DNA of 64,000 bases from Davidsoniella eucalypti (Eukaryota > Ascomycota > Sordariomycetes > Microascales > Ceratocystidaceae), in the NCBI GenBank assembly GCA_004009845.1, contig RMBW01000029.1:1-64000 (forward strand). The letters are read 5' to 3'. Positions 1-13,115 of this stretch are shown one piece after another (the first letter of the stretch is position 1; every line of letters starts with the position of its first letter). A program made the translations under genes and the position numbers. The notes beneath the pieces were generated by a model. The model saw nothing but the letters and a program-made list of their open reading frames with translations. It did not search any database and was not told the origin of the DNA.

Positions 1-458
1 CCCCGCGCTCTGTCTAGCTGGACTGCCGCATGGACTTCAATCCCAACGATTATTCGATGCTGTTGCTCCTGTCTCTGCCGTTGACTTGTGCTGCCTGGGC
101 TGTTGCTTATCTTTGCCCCGCGCCCTGCCGCCCCCTCTCTCTACATCTACGTATAGAGCAGCGACGCTAGCCAATCATAGCAGCGACGATGTCGACTAGC
201 TGACGTTATGGATATCCAAATTCGTCCGGACCCAGCTGCCCGAGTCTCCAGATCCATTCTGCCTTCCTAGGCTCATTCTCTTATGCAGGCACAGATGCAT
301 ACACTTCGCCCCGGATGCCAAGAGGCTCGAGGCAGTCTACACAATACGCCGAGGGACGACAACACGGAGGAGCGTTTTTGCGCAGCCGATAATCTGCTGA
401 ATCTCGTTTTGCTCTTCTACGTTATTCCTGTGTGCTAACCCGCAAATCTCTTCTACAG

Positions 459-1655
459 CCAACAATGACAAGCAACGCCTGCTTCTGTCCGCCGACACGG
501 GCCACTTCTCCCTAGTGCGCGCCATGCACCTGGCCGATCTGATTACCATGATGAACGGTTCGTAGTCGCTTCTCTTATTGTCCCACACCACATGGCTTCT
601 GCTTCCCAAATGTTCCGCCGAGCTCGCCGCACAGCCCGTTATATTTCCCTTAGTGAAGATGCTTCTATACCCACCGATATCACATGCAAACATGGCACCT
701 TGCGTCATGGCCCACGGATGGTAGACAAAGTGCCATCCATGTGCCGGCAGTTACTCGCGGGGTATCTTGACATGGCATTTGGCGTCTATTGCTGTCTCTA
801 CACTCATAGTAGTGCTGTTGCCCAAGATCACCAAAGTCGTCTTTGTTCCCATTCCCGGCTACTCCGTCATACCTGATCGATGCTCGCACTGTGACATGAC
901 TTCTGCGTCATGTCGTCATACACCGTCATCCAACCCAATCGAGCACTGTTATTGGATCTCATACTAACATGTACTTGTCTTCTCTGCTTAGGCTTCTGTG
1001 GCGTCATGTCTATTTTTACTTCGCTACGCTACTGCTTAGGCAACCCCTCCGACCTTGACGTCATGTACGTCGCGCTTGCTTTCTTACCATTCGGGTTGTT
1101 CTTTGACTTTCTTGATGGAAAAGTCGCGCGCTGGCGCAAGAAGAGCAGTTTGATGGGCCAAGAGCTGGACTCTCTTGCCGACTTGGTATGTGAAACGACT
1201 ATTCGATACACTTCTTATACCCTCTTTTCTTCATTCGAGTCTTTTTGAGTTGGAACAAAGTTAGCTAACGTCGGCACCATTCATAGATTTCTTTTGGTGT
1301 TGCGCCTGCTTCTGCCGCGCTTGCTCTCGGTTTCCGTTCCACGCTTGATACCGTTGCCCTAGCCTTCTTTGTGCTTTGCGGCCTGGCACGTCTCGCCCGT
1401 TTCAATGTCACTGTAGCTATGCTGCCCAAGGACGCCTCGGGTAAGAGCACATACTTCGAGGGCACGCCTATTCCCACTACACTGGGTATCGATGCTATTC
1501 TGGCGTATTGGATCTCAAAGGGCTGGGTTTTAGCTGATTTGCCCTGGGGTTTGTGGTTTGAGGGCACGCCGTTAGAGGTCCATCCTGTCGTCTTTATGTT
1601 TGTGGTACATGGTTGTATGATGACCTCACGGAGTATCCGGATACCTAAGCCTTAG
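459..1655 (+). CDS. CHO1: Phosphatidylserine synthase (CDP-diacylglycerol--serine O-phosphatidyltransferase), 5' end unresolved
   Basis: Makes phosphatidylserine from CDP-diacylglycerol and serine in the ER membrane. Supported exons are 459-557, 992-1185 and 1287-1655, with branch sites tgctaac (433), tactaac (962) and gctaac (1264). Exon 2 (992-1185) encodes the complete CDP-alcohol phosphotransferase signature DG-x2-AR-x8-G-x3-D-x3-D, starting at DGKVAR. The C terminus SIRIPKP is typical of fungal Cho1. Exon 459 begins after a clear acceptor in phase 1, so at least one upstream exon exists. An ATG at 283 can be joined in frame through weak donors at 335 or 374, but neither is convincing. 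The family assignment is secure; the N terminus is not. Confidence 0.9.
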
Positions 1656-3164
1656 AGGTCGTCTTATCCTTGCGTGTAATGGCCTACAAATGGATAATTA
1701 TTTTTTCGAGAAATCGAGCTTGATAATACTAAATAAGACATGAATGAAATACTTAGAGGAGGCACTGATGTGAACAATGTATGACATCTAATAGTATATA
1801 GAGCCAGATTCTACACAAGGAGGTAATTCTAAAGATTCGTTAAATATAATGAAAGTCAATGGAAAGGGTCACTACAGTAGTCAAATCGGAGAGAGAATGC
1901 CCAAAATCATATGACTGCTCAAGCAGACGCATAGTCAAGGATATAGTTGCAAAAGGTGATGCCAGCATAATCTTCTTCATCCGATTCCTGTTCACCGTGT
2001 GCGTCTCCAGATGTAAGAAGTATCGATGCGGATTTCAGAGTGCTTATGTCGTCTTTTGTACGTTTCGATTCAGAGTTGAGGGCACAACTAGCACTACCAT
2101 AGCGAGTACTAGTACATGTATAGTGTACATCATAAAGATAATATCGGTCTTTCATAACATAGAGCCGTTAAAACTCCCGTTGAAATGATTCTATCTAAGC
2201 CCTGGAACGCTTGTCTTCAGAAGAGAAGTGTTCATTATAACCCATTAAGGCGCATGATTTGATCTAATGGTAAGTAATATCTGAGCCACAAGACGGATAA
2301 TGTGAAGTGAATGCAATGTTTTGTTCATAGTATACCTTCATAACTAGAAAATCAGGCTAGAGTAAGACTTGTCTTTATTACTGTATGCAAAGAATCATGC
2401 AATTTATCACTCACCCAGCTTAAAATCTCAAAAGGGTTGCCACGTGAGCATTTTTAAGTGTGAGGATCATAGCCTCAAGTAAAAGAGACTGTTACAACGT
2501 CTTGGCCAGCCTGGCAGCCATACATGATTACGAAGATTTACCTCAGCTTAGCTCGAGCCCAACTAAAGCCTAACTGAGGCAGAACTGGCCGTCATATAAA
2601 TGTACTTGACAGGTCATATTCCATTAGCAGTGTAAGTTCCTTTCATTATATCTCGAGTCTCTTGATTATATGTTCGCATTACTATTGACTCTCCCTTCTT
2701 ATCGTCTATCGTCCTGATAAGATGCTGGAAACAAGTCAATAATAACTACCGCTAAAACCGAAAAGCTTCTGTATTGCTGAGAATGTAACTTATAATTTGC
2801 GATGTCGTCCTATGGTAATATAGATCATCTTAAAAAACAAGACGATCTAGGGCATAAACTATCAGCACAGATGCATCTATTCTGTAGAATACATGTAATC
2901 TAGAGTGGTCCATGGCGATGTCTAGTGGACATATGTGTTACACAGACCAAAGTGAAAAAAGACCACCATGACTGATGATTGACATCCGGATTTCCCAGGG
3001 AAGGTTCTTGTATCGATGATTTTATGCCTGGGGTATTCTGTTCATAAGGGCCCAAAACCAGTCCATTTGTGGGTGTATAGGGCCTTGTCTTTCCTCAAGT
3101 GTCTATTGAAAAGTTGCCTGTCACATCCAATGACACAGGATCATGTTCAAGTACGGTAAGATGC
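1656..3164. other. Intergenic, no gene recognised
   Basis: AT-rich spacer between CHO1 and the tRNA gene. It contains only short open frames with no recognisable motif. The first part presumably holds the CHO1 3' UTR. Confidence 0.6.
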
Positions 3165-3169
3165 AAAAA
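3165..3169 (-). terminator. RNA polymerase III terminator of tRNA-Ala
   Basis: Five consecutive T residues on the minus strand, 12 nt beyond the tRNA 3' end. This is the standard Pol III stop signal. Confidence 0.7.
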
Positions 3170-3181
3170 GGTAATCCGTTG

Positions 3182-3277
3182 TGGAGACACGGGGAATCGA
3201 ACCCCGGACCTGATCCAAGCTTCAATCCGAAGGCCGTATGATGCTAAGGATCCGTCATACCACTAGACCATGTCCCC
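3182..3277 (-). tRNA. tRNA-Ala(AGC) with 24-nt intron
   Basis: Folds as a full cloverleaf. Acceptor stem GGGGACA pairs with TGTCTCC plus discriminator A. The anticodon stem is GATCC/GGATC and the T arm is CGGGG-TTCGATT-CCCCG. The anticodon is AGC, read from + strand 3243-3245. The acceptor carries the G3:U70 pair that identifies alanine tRNAs. The intron is 3218-3241, inserted one base 3' of the anticodon, the canonical nuclear position. Mature length is 72 nt before CCA addition. The internal B box (GGTTCGATTCC) is intact and an oligo-T terminator follows, so the gene looks functional. Confidence 0.88.
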
Positions 3278-4715
3278 GGCGTTCACGGGATCATCATTGT
3301 GATGAGTCTATTTATAGCCTATCAATTGCCGCGTTTTGAACGACATATCATCAACCGGCTAGGTGGTATAAGAGTAAAAAAAGAGCATATGTAAATACAT
3401 AAATTCACTTACAGAGCTGAACCTTTACCAGTAGGAAAGGAGCTGCCGTTGTATCAGTACAGTATCACGACATGCGCCGTATATTCCCTTATCATTAACT
3501 TTTATATTTGTGTCTCACAATGTCACCGTTATGGGCCAACCAAGGCGCGGTGTCTTTGGATTACATACCACGGTTATTTTACAACTACAGACAACTGTTC
3601 TTTTCCAAAATACTTTCCGCAGACTTGAGTCTCTGTGGGTTGTTGTAACATCACTGGGACTGCAGAGACCCAAGAGCCTTCTTTTCTTGCGTCAAGTTTA
3701 TCAAGGTACTAGTGCAGTTTATAGCCATGTAACACCTCAGAATTCAAGATACCGGCCCTGAACTGATACTAATATACAGTGCAGAGTGTAGGACAACCTA
3801 CTTCTCTACAGTGAAAGGCCACCGAGATACAAAACATTGTGTAGCTTCGTTATATGCTATTCCAACTTCTAACCCTTTACGGAAAAAAACACGTCGGGAA
3901 CCTGTCTCAAAGCCACCAATAATTTTTTAAAAAATGGGTTGAAGCCTCATAGCTAAGTTTGTGGGTGCCCTTTGGTTCTGTCTAGTATTTGCAAAGGTTC
4001 TACGTTGAGCCCTCCCTAGATGCCACCTGTCGTAATGTGTAGCATAGCCATCTAGTACGTCCAGGGGGCGGGTAACTTTGAATTATTCTGCAATGCATTG
4101 TGTAACGTCAAGACATGGTGACAAAACACAATTGCGAACTAAACCTTCTTTTGCCGTGAAGCTTAGGAAATACTCCTCACACAAAAAAGCTCGTTTTAGA
4201 TACATACTTGTATACAAGCTGAATTTCTGGTCCATGAAGCTCGACTGCAATTGGATAATCCTTCTATATATGAGATGAGTTCTGGCCCCCAATCCAAGCT
4301 ACTGAGCCCAATAAGTCGCCGAACCAATCAAGTCATAAAGATCAAGAAAAATGTAACATAGATTGACCGTTAACTCAAACGATGAAACGCAGAACCGCCT
4401 TGGAGACAATGATGGCCATAAGCCTGGAGAATGAGGGGGCAATACAAGCGGATTGTAGCCATGTAATGGGTTGGCTATTGTAAACTAGCCTGTGTGAAGT
4501 AACACGGTATTAAATAATGCAACAAGCTAAGTCTAGTGACAAGCCACCAAAGTCAATAGCTTGTACTTATACAAGTTAACAAGGTGTCTCGAGAAGCCTG
4601 AGTTGATGTAAAGGCCCTGTTGGATTCACAATCCACATCAACGGATACAAATCGTCTTTTCTCAGCCTGAACAATCGTTGCAACGAACTTTTCTCTTATA
4701 TATGCCTGATCTGAA
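3278..4715. other. Intergenic, no gene recognised
   Basis: AT-rich spacer upstream of the DUF3433 gene. Short open frames at 3510-3761 and 4078-4292 show no motifs or splice context and were not called. Confidence 0.55.
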
Positions 4716-7700
4716 ATGCAGAATAGTATTGGAATCCCAGTTAGGGTCAAGCCTGGTCAGTCGATCTCAAGAAACCAAACCTTAAATTAGACGACAACTA
4801 ACTACAGCTTGGTATATTTTTAGAAAAAAGAAAATGCCACGGCTGGCTTCCATGGACGATTCGCAAGGCTGGCTTCATATTCATAACTACATTCTCAGTC
4901 ACGCTCATCGTCATCATTGAGTTGCTCTACCGAACCAACCAGAATCATGGCGCTCTTGTGTACATGAGAGCCGATCAGCAGCAGTTTCCACTGCATGTAC
5001 AGTTTCTAGTGCGCTATTTCCCAACAATCGTCTTCTTGGTATACAAGATATTCTGGGACTGGATCGACCTCGACGTTGGACGGCTGGAGCCCTGGACCGC
5101 TCTTTCGAGTGCAACGGGCGAGCTAGCAGAGAGGTCTCTATTCATTGATTATCCAGCCGAGTTGCCTGTGATCATCACCATCAACAGCATCAGACGCAAG
5201 CACTGGAGAGTGGCATGCTCTACGTTCATTATGCTCGTTATTACTATTGGGTTGACGCCTCTATCGACAGCCATATTAAACTTCCAGACACTCCATTTCC
5301 CTAATGGAGTTGCCTACAGCAGACGCCAATATCAGCTGCTACCCTTCGAGGACCAGGACAGCAAGCTGGGTGTTGCTATCCCGCTCTCAGTCTACAGTAA
5401 CCTATGGCTTGGTGCCGATTTGGGCACGTTCATGGCCAAGGACTACTTTTTGCAACCTCTCTCCTTCGCCTACGGTGATGTTGCAAACGGATACAACAAC
5501 AGCATCCTGACTGCCCCAACCACCCGATACTGGTCTGACCTAGAATGTAGCCCTGCCACTCTCGAAAGCGCGAATCAGTCGTACACACTAGCGTACAGTG
5601 ATGACTGCAAGTTTACATATACTGAGTTTCCTTTGTACAGTTCGACTACCATGGACAGCCAGGCATACAGCATCTTTTACTCTGGCTGGGAGAACAACCG
5701 AACCAACTACGACCTATCGCTCAAAGGCATATCCACAACCCTCAACGGAACCGAGACTCTATGCCCCGAGTCTATAGGCAAGAATTTGTTCCTGCTCCAC
5801 ATGTCGTGGCAGGACTCTGCCAACACTACTGGCAACAACTCCATTCTGGCTGGCTACGACACAATCGATATGTTTTGTCGTGCACGCTACTACCAGCAAC
5901 AAGTGAACGCCTCGCTATCACTGCCGGATCTGGTGCCTCTAAGCTACCAGAGTCTTGGCAGGCCGACAGAGCTGAACCGAACAGTGTTTGATATCGACGC
6001 CTTTGAATACTTGGTCAACACCGGCTCTCGAAAGCACAGTGTCCAGATGGACGTCAACGCCGACTTCAACCCAGAGTACATTTATGAGATATCTGTTTCC
6101 ATTCAAAAGATATTTCCGAGTCTCGGCATTGAGCTTGCAAGCTTACGGGATCCCGAGTCCAAGGTGGGCTTTGCCTTCCTGATGAATCGGAGCATCCCAC
6201 TGTCCGATTATAAAAATCCTGAAGTGCTCAAAGACGCATTTGTATCCATGCACAAGCTGTATTTTACCTACGCCATGCAAGCAATAGGCTATTCACAAAC
6301 AGGTAGCCTGGTTGATGAACCCGCCTCCATATCATTCAATGCAGATGCCATCGTTGTGGAAGAACTGTACGCAAGGCTTACCCAGGGGATCCTTTCTCTT
6401 ATTGTCATAGTCACGCTGATACTATGGTGGATGTGTCGTCAGAAGCCCAATCTATGCCAAGATCCCGGGTCTATATCAGGCGCCATATCCAGCTTTGCTA
6501 ACAAAAGCGAGCTCCATGGGTTCAGTCACTGTGGCCATCTCGACGAAGACAGCCTCGAGAAACGGTTCAGTGGTTGGGTATTTAGGTTACAATGTGGATG
6601 TGAGACACACGATAAGAAGCCGTATCTAAGAGTTACCAATCAGCAAGATGGCCCTTTGGCTAGTGAGCATTCGTCTAGACTTCTATCCACAAAAGAAGAA
6701 GAGATTCCAACCGTGTTCAAGCCCATCAAGCCAGTCATCTTACAGCGAGGAATCGGGCTCCTTCTTGTCTCGATCTTGGTTGTAGCAATTGCTGTGCTAT
6801 CAACGGTCTTTATAATTGAAAAGAGAAGAAACGGTAATGTAGAGATGATTGTTCCCATATGTATCAACATGTACTAATCTTGTGATGCGATGATAGGACT
6901 CACTATTCCATTCGAAGGCTCTGATCACCAATCTTTACTTACAGCCATCATCATTTCGTATATTCCAACAGTGTCATCCACAATTCTTAATGCGTTGATT
7001 TCCTCGATTAGTCGAAGTATGGCTGTCATTCAGCCTCTGTCCGACATACTGACTCAGGGTCGCCAGAAAGACCAACACCGAAAACACGCTGGCGTGACAG
7101 CGCAGCCAACATCTCTACCATCAGAACTTGGAATGTTACGTGCTGCCAAATCCCGGCATTACTTCTTAATGGGTTTATGCATTGTCTGTATCATGGGAAA
7201 CGTTCTTTCGATTGCCGCGGCTGGTATGCTGTATGAGGAAAACCTCACTATCCAACAACCAACAAACATCACCAGATCCTATTCGGAAACTTTCAATTCA
7301 TCTATGGATTACACTATATACAATCTATACGATAGAGATCCCGCATACGTCTCATACTACAGCCTCAAGGGGGTTACACAGCCAAAGCCGTGGTCAACAT
7401 CAGAGCTGTTTTTCGTACCATCATCTCTCCCAGATAGTGGTACTGTTGGCAAATACAGCATTACCACCACGGGCTTTAGATTCAACCCTGGATGTAGTTC
7501 CACGATCACCAACTCCTCCAGCCTAGCACGCGGTGCTCTCCAAATGACACTGCCCGAAGACGATGTTCTGGGACCTGCCTGCACCCAGAACTGGACACTA
7601 CCTGTCATGTCATTGGTGTGGTGGACAAGTGGGATGAACGATGTTCGACAACGAGCTTATGCAGATCGGTCTTCATACGAGGGCTTTCTAATCAATCCCA

Positions 7701-8653
7701 CAAACGAATGCCATGCACAAATATTTACTTGGGCCAAGTGGCATCAAGATCTCGCTTCAAATGGAACCGCCGTCAATAGCACGATAGATAGTAACGTTTT
7801 GATGCCTTGTCGACCATATATCTCATCAGGAATATACAATGTCATTGTAGACAACTCAGGCCACGTCCAAGAATACGATACCATCCAGGATCAGAACCCC
7901 TTGATCACTGCCGAAAATCGAACCATGATGGACTTGATTTGGAACTCGACATCAAATCTCATCATGGATGGGACTCCACGAAACCAAAGTTATCCCACTA
8001 CCTGTATAGGCGAACTGATGGCAGCCAACCTTGATTACTACTCTCACCCGGAAATCTTTGACTTCGATTCTCCAATCCCATCTGGATCCATCATCAAGTC
8101 GAGCTTCGAAGTCGCCTTCAAGTCATTTTACTCCTCTTTCGCCGCCTTGACCGCCGACATGTTGAACAAAGTCGAACCCTACAATGTTACTGGCTACAAG
8201 TTTGTCGAGGTTCGCCGAATCACCTTTGACCGAACTGCATTCTACATCAGTATTTCCATTCTTGCCTTCAACATTATCGTACTGGCTTGTGTCTATACAC
8301 TCAGCGTGTCCATCTGCCTCCCCAGATTCGCCAACACTCTTGGCTCTACCCTTGCATACACTGCTATGAACACCGGCATGGAGTCTGTTAGCAAGGCTGA
8401 TATTGATATGAAACAGTTTGCCTTTGGCATATATATGGGTATAGATGGCAAGGAACAGTTTGGCCTAGAGGAAGTCAGTCATGTCACGAAACCAGCAAGA
8501 GCGGATGCTTGGATCAGTACAACGTCTTTATTGAGATGGAGGGGACAAAGGAACAGCAGCTCAGCTGATGAAGTTTCAATGGTGCGGTTACCTTTGGCAT
8601 CTACTACATCTCTTGATTCACACGTAGAACGGCATGATCGAGAACGTATTTGA
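4716..8653 (+). CDS. DUF3433-family multi-pass membrane protein
   Basis: Exons 4716-4755, 4824-6833 and 6897-8653 give 1268 residues, typical for fungal DUF3433 proteins. Intron 1 (GTCAGT, branch aactaac) and intron 2 (6834-6896, branch tactaat) both keep frame. The start ATG at 4716 is chosen because its 13 codons splice in frame to the WLPW-x-IRK segment that precedes the first membrane helix (about residues 30-50). The DUF3433 core follows, with RYFPT near 76, a WDWIDLD-x-RLEPW motif and a SLFIDYP motif. More hydrophobic helices lie near 147, 536, 664, 774 and 1131. Two large Asn/Ser/Thr-rich loops with many N-glycosylation sequons suggest extracytoplasmic exposure. The biochemical role of the family is unknown. 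The gene converges on THS1 with only 119 bp between the stops. Confidence 0.87.
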
Positions 8654-8772
8654 GGTTTCCTGGCTGGTCGAGTCCTTGGTATTTCTAGTAATTTCATTTT
8701 TGTAGCTTAAATCCTAATTCCCAAATACATAGTCAAGTGGTTTCTCAAATTGATGAAGTGTTATACCATTGC

Positions 8773-11700
8773 TTACGCAACACTAGCAGCGGGCTCCTCA
8801 GACTTCTTTTCGGCGAAGGGATTATACATGCCACGGTCTTCACGTAGGATAGCCAGCTTAGCAACAGCATCATCAATACCCACAGGCTTTCCACGATCTT
8901 GGGCCGAGGTGTCGTCACGGTAACGCACGTTGACCTGGCGGCCACGCATCTCTTCATCGCCGACGATGAAGATGAAGTTGTACTGGGCAAGCTGGGCCTT
9001 GCGCACCTTCTTCTGTAGAGTCTCACCAGACACATCGACATCGACAAAGGTCTTGGCGTCATGGAAGATCTTCCGAACTTCCTCAGCGTAGTCATAAAAG
9101 CCTTTACCAACAGGAATGACCATCTGCAAAAAGTGTTAGACATTTTGCATTGTGTTAGGGTTAACTGCGGGTTATTACTTACGATTTGGCGAGGTGACAG
9201 CCAGAAGGGCCACTTTCCAGCGAAATGCTCGCATAGAATACCAGTGAAACGCTAGAAGACGTTAGCTATAGTGACCATGGAGACAAATGCTTGGTGTCAT
9301 CTTACCTCAATGGAACCAGCCATGGCACGGTGAATCATTACAGGACGAGCACAACCAGGTGATAGGCCCTTGCGGAATGCCCACTTCTTGGTCTCGGCCT
9401 TCTCTTTTTCGCCCTCGGCGGGGGCAGCTCCCCCTGTAGCAGGCGCGGCAGTGGCGGCGGGAACGGCAGCAGGAGCAGAAGATGGGGCTTCCTTATCCTT
9501 GGCAGCCTTCTCAGCACCAACATCCTCAACCTTGGCATCAGTGTGGTACTCTAGGTTGAAGTTGACGGGGTTCATGAAATCTAGCCTGTAAGAGATAAAG
9601 GTTATGATATGTCTTTTAAGGACTGGTATAATATGATAGAGACTTACTGAATAGTGGCAGTCTGCCAGGCACGCTTGAGCGCTATGATACGTGAAACGTT
9701 AGTATGTCGTTTATGGCTATGCTATGGTGGGGTTGACTTACAGTCAAAGACCTGTATATCGATCTTGGGACCATAGAAGGCACCGTCACCTTCATTCAGA
9801 ACCCATGTAGACTGCTGAGAAGCGCAGAACTCATCAAGGGCCTCCTTGAGCATAGACTCGGCACGATCCCACTGTAAAGAGTTAGCACAAGGTAGTCAAA
9901 AACAGATAATAAGGTATACTTACAGTAGTGATCTCACCAAGATACTTTTCAGGCCGGGTAGATAGATTCAGCTTGAAGGTAAATCCCACTGTTCGGAGAT
10001 GTTAGCATGAATATATCAAGCACAAAGCAAATGGCTTTAGTGTTAACTTACGCAGACCATACATGTCAGAGAAGAAGTCAAATAGCTGAGAAATCTCGGA
10101 CTTGATTTGATCCTCACGGCAGAAAATGTGGGCATCGTCCTGCTGGAAGCGGCGAACACGAGTCAGCCCGCTGAGGGCACCGGAAGCCTCATTACGATGA
10201 AGAACACCGAAATCGGCAACTCGCCACGGCAGCTCACGGTGACTACGTTCACGGTGACCAAACACTGTATATTCTAGTTAGCATATGACGAGTAAATAGA
10301 GCCTAAATAGACTTACTCAGGGCGTGTGAAGGGCAGTTCATGGGCTTCAGGGCAAACTGGGTCTTGTCGACATCAACAAGGAACATGTCGTCCTTGTAGT
10401 ATTGCCAGTGACCCGATTGTCTCCAAAGATCAGAGTTGAACAGGTTAGGAGTGATGACCTCCTCATAACCGCGCTTCCAATATTGGTCTTTGAGGTAGGT
10501 AAGGAGAGTATTGTAGATTCTAGCACCATGGGGCAACCAGAAAGCAGAGCCGGGAGACCACTCATGGAACAGGAACAGCTCTTGCTCCTTGCCGATTCTA
10601 CGGTGATCACGCTTGGCAGCTTCCTCTAGGAATTTCTTGTGCTCAGTCATGCGCTTCTTGCTATTTGAGTTGTTAGTAGGGATAATATTTGCTTCCTTAG
10701 TTGTGCTTGAGGCTTACTCGGGGAACGAAACACCGTAGACACGCTGTAGACTGTCGTTAGCCTGGTCACCCAGGAAGTAAGAAGCGGACGACTTCATGAC
10801 AGCGAAGGCCTCAATACGGGAGGTATCTAGTACGTGAATTAGCATGCTTCCCCTGGTCTATATTAAAGTGTATGATGTCCTACCAGGAACGTGGGGACCA
10901 CGACACAAATCGATCAAGGGACCGTTGCGGTAAACAGTGGTGCGAGTTCCTATAATATGTAAGCCAAATATGTCCATGCGATATATCACGAAACTAGGTT
11001 CATACCGTCAGGAATTTTGTCCTAAGAACTGAGTATTAGCATGTGAATGTGAGACTGAAGCACTTTTGACTTTCAAGAAGTTTACCTGTATTATGTGTTG
11101 CTTGTACTTGTTGTACGCGAACTGTGGAAATTGTTAGATGACGCAGATAGTTGGGCCGGGGGTATTAGATGCACACCATTTCTAGAAGATGCTCCTTGGA
11201 CATCTCTAGGCGCTCGAATTTCTGTTTTTCTTTGACAATGGAGCTAACAATGGTCTCCAGAGGCTTAAAGTCGGCGTCAGAAACGGCAGCGTTATTGGGA
11301 AGGGCCATTTCATAGTAGAAACCGTTGTCGACGGGGGGACCGATGCATAGGGAGCAGCCAAATCTCCTCTCACAGGCCTCGCCTAGAATGTGAGCACTCG
11401 AGTGCCAGAAAACGAACTGGCCCCTACATTAACGCTAGATGTCAGCATATGTTTATGTTGCCTATAGATAGGAAAAGAGACGCCTGATATAGTGTGATAA
11501 TGATACATACTGTTCGTCGTCGAAAGTAAGAAGCTCCAGCTTGCAGCTGCGCTCTAGGGGACGCTCAAGATCCCAAAGTTGCTCCTTGTCGCCGTCCAGA
11601 CGAGCGACAACGGTACGCTTTAGCAGTGAGTTGCTAATGCTCTTAGCAATCTCGGCAGGGGTGGTTTCCCAGGCCGTGCCCTCACGTGCCGAGCCGTCTG

Positions 11701-11968
11701 GCATAGTGATGGTGATGGGTGTACGGGGCTTTTGGGCGATCTCCTCATCGAACTGTTTCTTGAGACGGTCAAAAAGAGCCAGACGCGAGGCCAGGAATTC
11801 CGCAGCCGGGCTCAACTCCAGCGGGCCAGCAGAGTCGCCGCCAGCGCCGGCAGATGTCTTCTTCGACTTCTTCTCGGTCTTCTGCTGCTGCTGTTTGGGT
11901 TTATCGCCCTTCACTGAGACCTTCTTGACGGCCTCAGTGACGGCCTCGACAGCCTTCGCGGGGTCCAT
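8773..11968 (-). CDS. THS1: Threonyl-tRNA synthetase, cytosolic
   Basis: Charges tRNA-Thr with threonine. Fourteen exons (11511-11968, 11177-11423, 11086-11121, 11006-11021, 10884-10949, 10718-10826, 10317-10660, 10052-10264, 9924-9988, 9742-9871, 9648-9681, 9306-9585, 9183-9251, 8773-9123) add to 806 codons. After a Lys/Gln-rich N terminus come a TGS domain (ITITMPDGS near 85), the editing-domain H-x3-H (HSSAH near 160) and the class II core. The core shows zinc-cysteine motif NCPSHA near 420, motif 2 GLTRVRRFQQDDAH and motif 3 ARPVMIHRA. A C-terminal anticodon-binding domain follows. An Ala/Pro-rich insert (about residues 583-640) lies just before motif 3. The ATG at 11968 has good context (cacgATGg). 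A 27-codon open extension without ATG precedes it. Confidence 0.95.
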
Positions 11969-13115
11969 CGTGAATCGCTTCGTCGGAATTTGTAGTCGCA
12001 AGAATAAAAACGGTGGCCAGTTGGCGATGTTTGTGTGAAGGAGGAATGATTATTCTTCAACTCCGGGGAAAATAAAGAAGCGAAGAAGAGGAACTGAGGA
12101 AAAATCGTTACTACCAATTTCAGTTGAGTCTAGCAGGCATGCCTTCTGTTTATTTTGTATAGTGGCCGAGCCAATGTTCTTTGTATGCAGAATCTCTAAT
12201 ACAGAGTTGAACCCCACCAATGCACACTTGACAATACGCAAAATAGGCCTTGGAAGGAGCGAAACTTAGGCGTTTTGGCGGGGAAAACCTGATCCCACCT
12301 TAATAAGCTTCAAACCGCTTCGTTTTACCTGGAAACTGCTTTGCGCCGTAGAATTTGCCGGTGACTCAGAATATGAAGCCTACATTGAGCATCTCTACCA
12401 CAAAGCAAGCCTTCTCTACTTTAAAACAGAGGCTTATGCATTGCTTTTTCTTAATTCGTCAATCGCCCATAGCTGATAAGCAGCCATGCAGACTTATCGA
12501 TGTTGTGGCTCTTGATTGACTCTTAACACAGACAATCTTACGACTAGAACGAGCAACTGCATTGCATGTTGGCATGGCTCTCGCTTCACATCTTTCATTA
12601 CAAAGAATAGCTGCAACAACGGTGATTCCTCTTCCTCTACTGACACCTTGACAGCATGCAGTGTAGACATCTATACGGGCGACAGGCCTGATCCATCTCA
12701 AGGCCATGTCGACTAGTCCATTGGCAGGCAAGGGTCAAAATTATCAAAATAGAGAGCATCCAGGCTCTGGACGACATGTGGCGTCGTGTTACCAGCTACC
12801 AGATACGCTAAGCGACATGTGGCGTTTTCCAACATATTGTGGCGCTTATCGCACCAATGAGCGTCGTGCGATGGCCAGCAAACGGCCCCACTCTCCACCG
12901 CCTTTGGGAAATTTTCCAGCGACAATGCGACAACCCTCGATTTTTTTTATCACCTAGTAGCGGATTTTATCGTCCTGTTTTTTTTTTCTAATTCTAACGA
13001 AACAGCAAATTTGCACGTCGAGGCCTTCACCAACAGTTTTTTCTTGCGACGGGCCAATCTCGTCTCAGTAATTCACTTTCTATCTACTCGACGCATTCTT
13101 TCTAATCAGCACATA
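11969..13115. promoter_or_regulatory. Shared divergent upstream region of THS1 and GAR1
   Basis: 1147 bp between two divergent translation-related genes. The GAR1 side ends in a T-rich tract (about 12950-12990) and a pyrimidine-rich leader. Short open frames at 12459-12957 lack motifs and fall in the expected leader, so they are not called as genes. No specific operator was identified. Confidence 0.5.

Noticed and set aside
6890..8653. Separate 587-residue gene downstream of the first DUF3433 frame
   Set aside because: A 63-bp intron (6834-6896) with tactaat branch joins the two frames in phase; the combined length is typical of the family.
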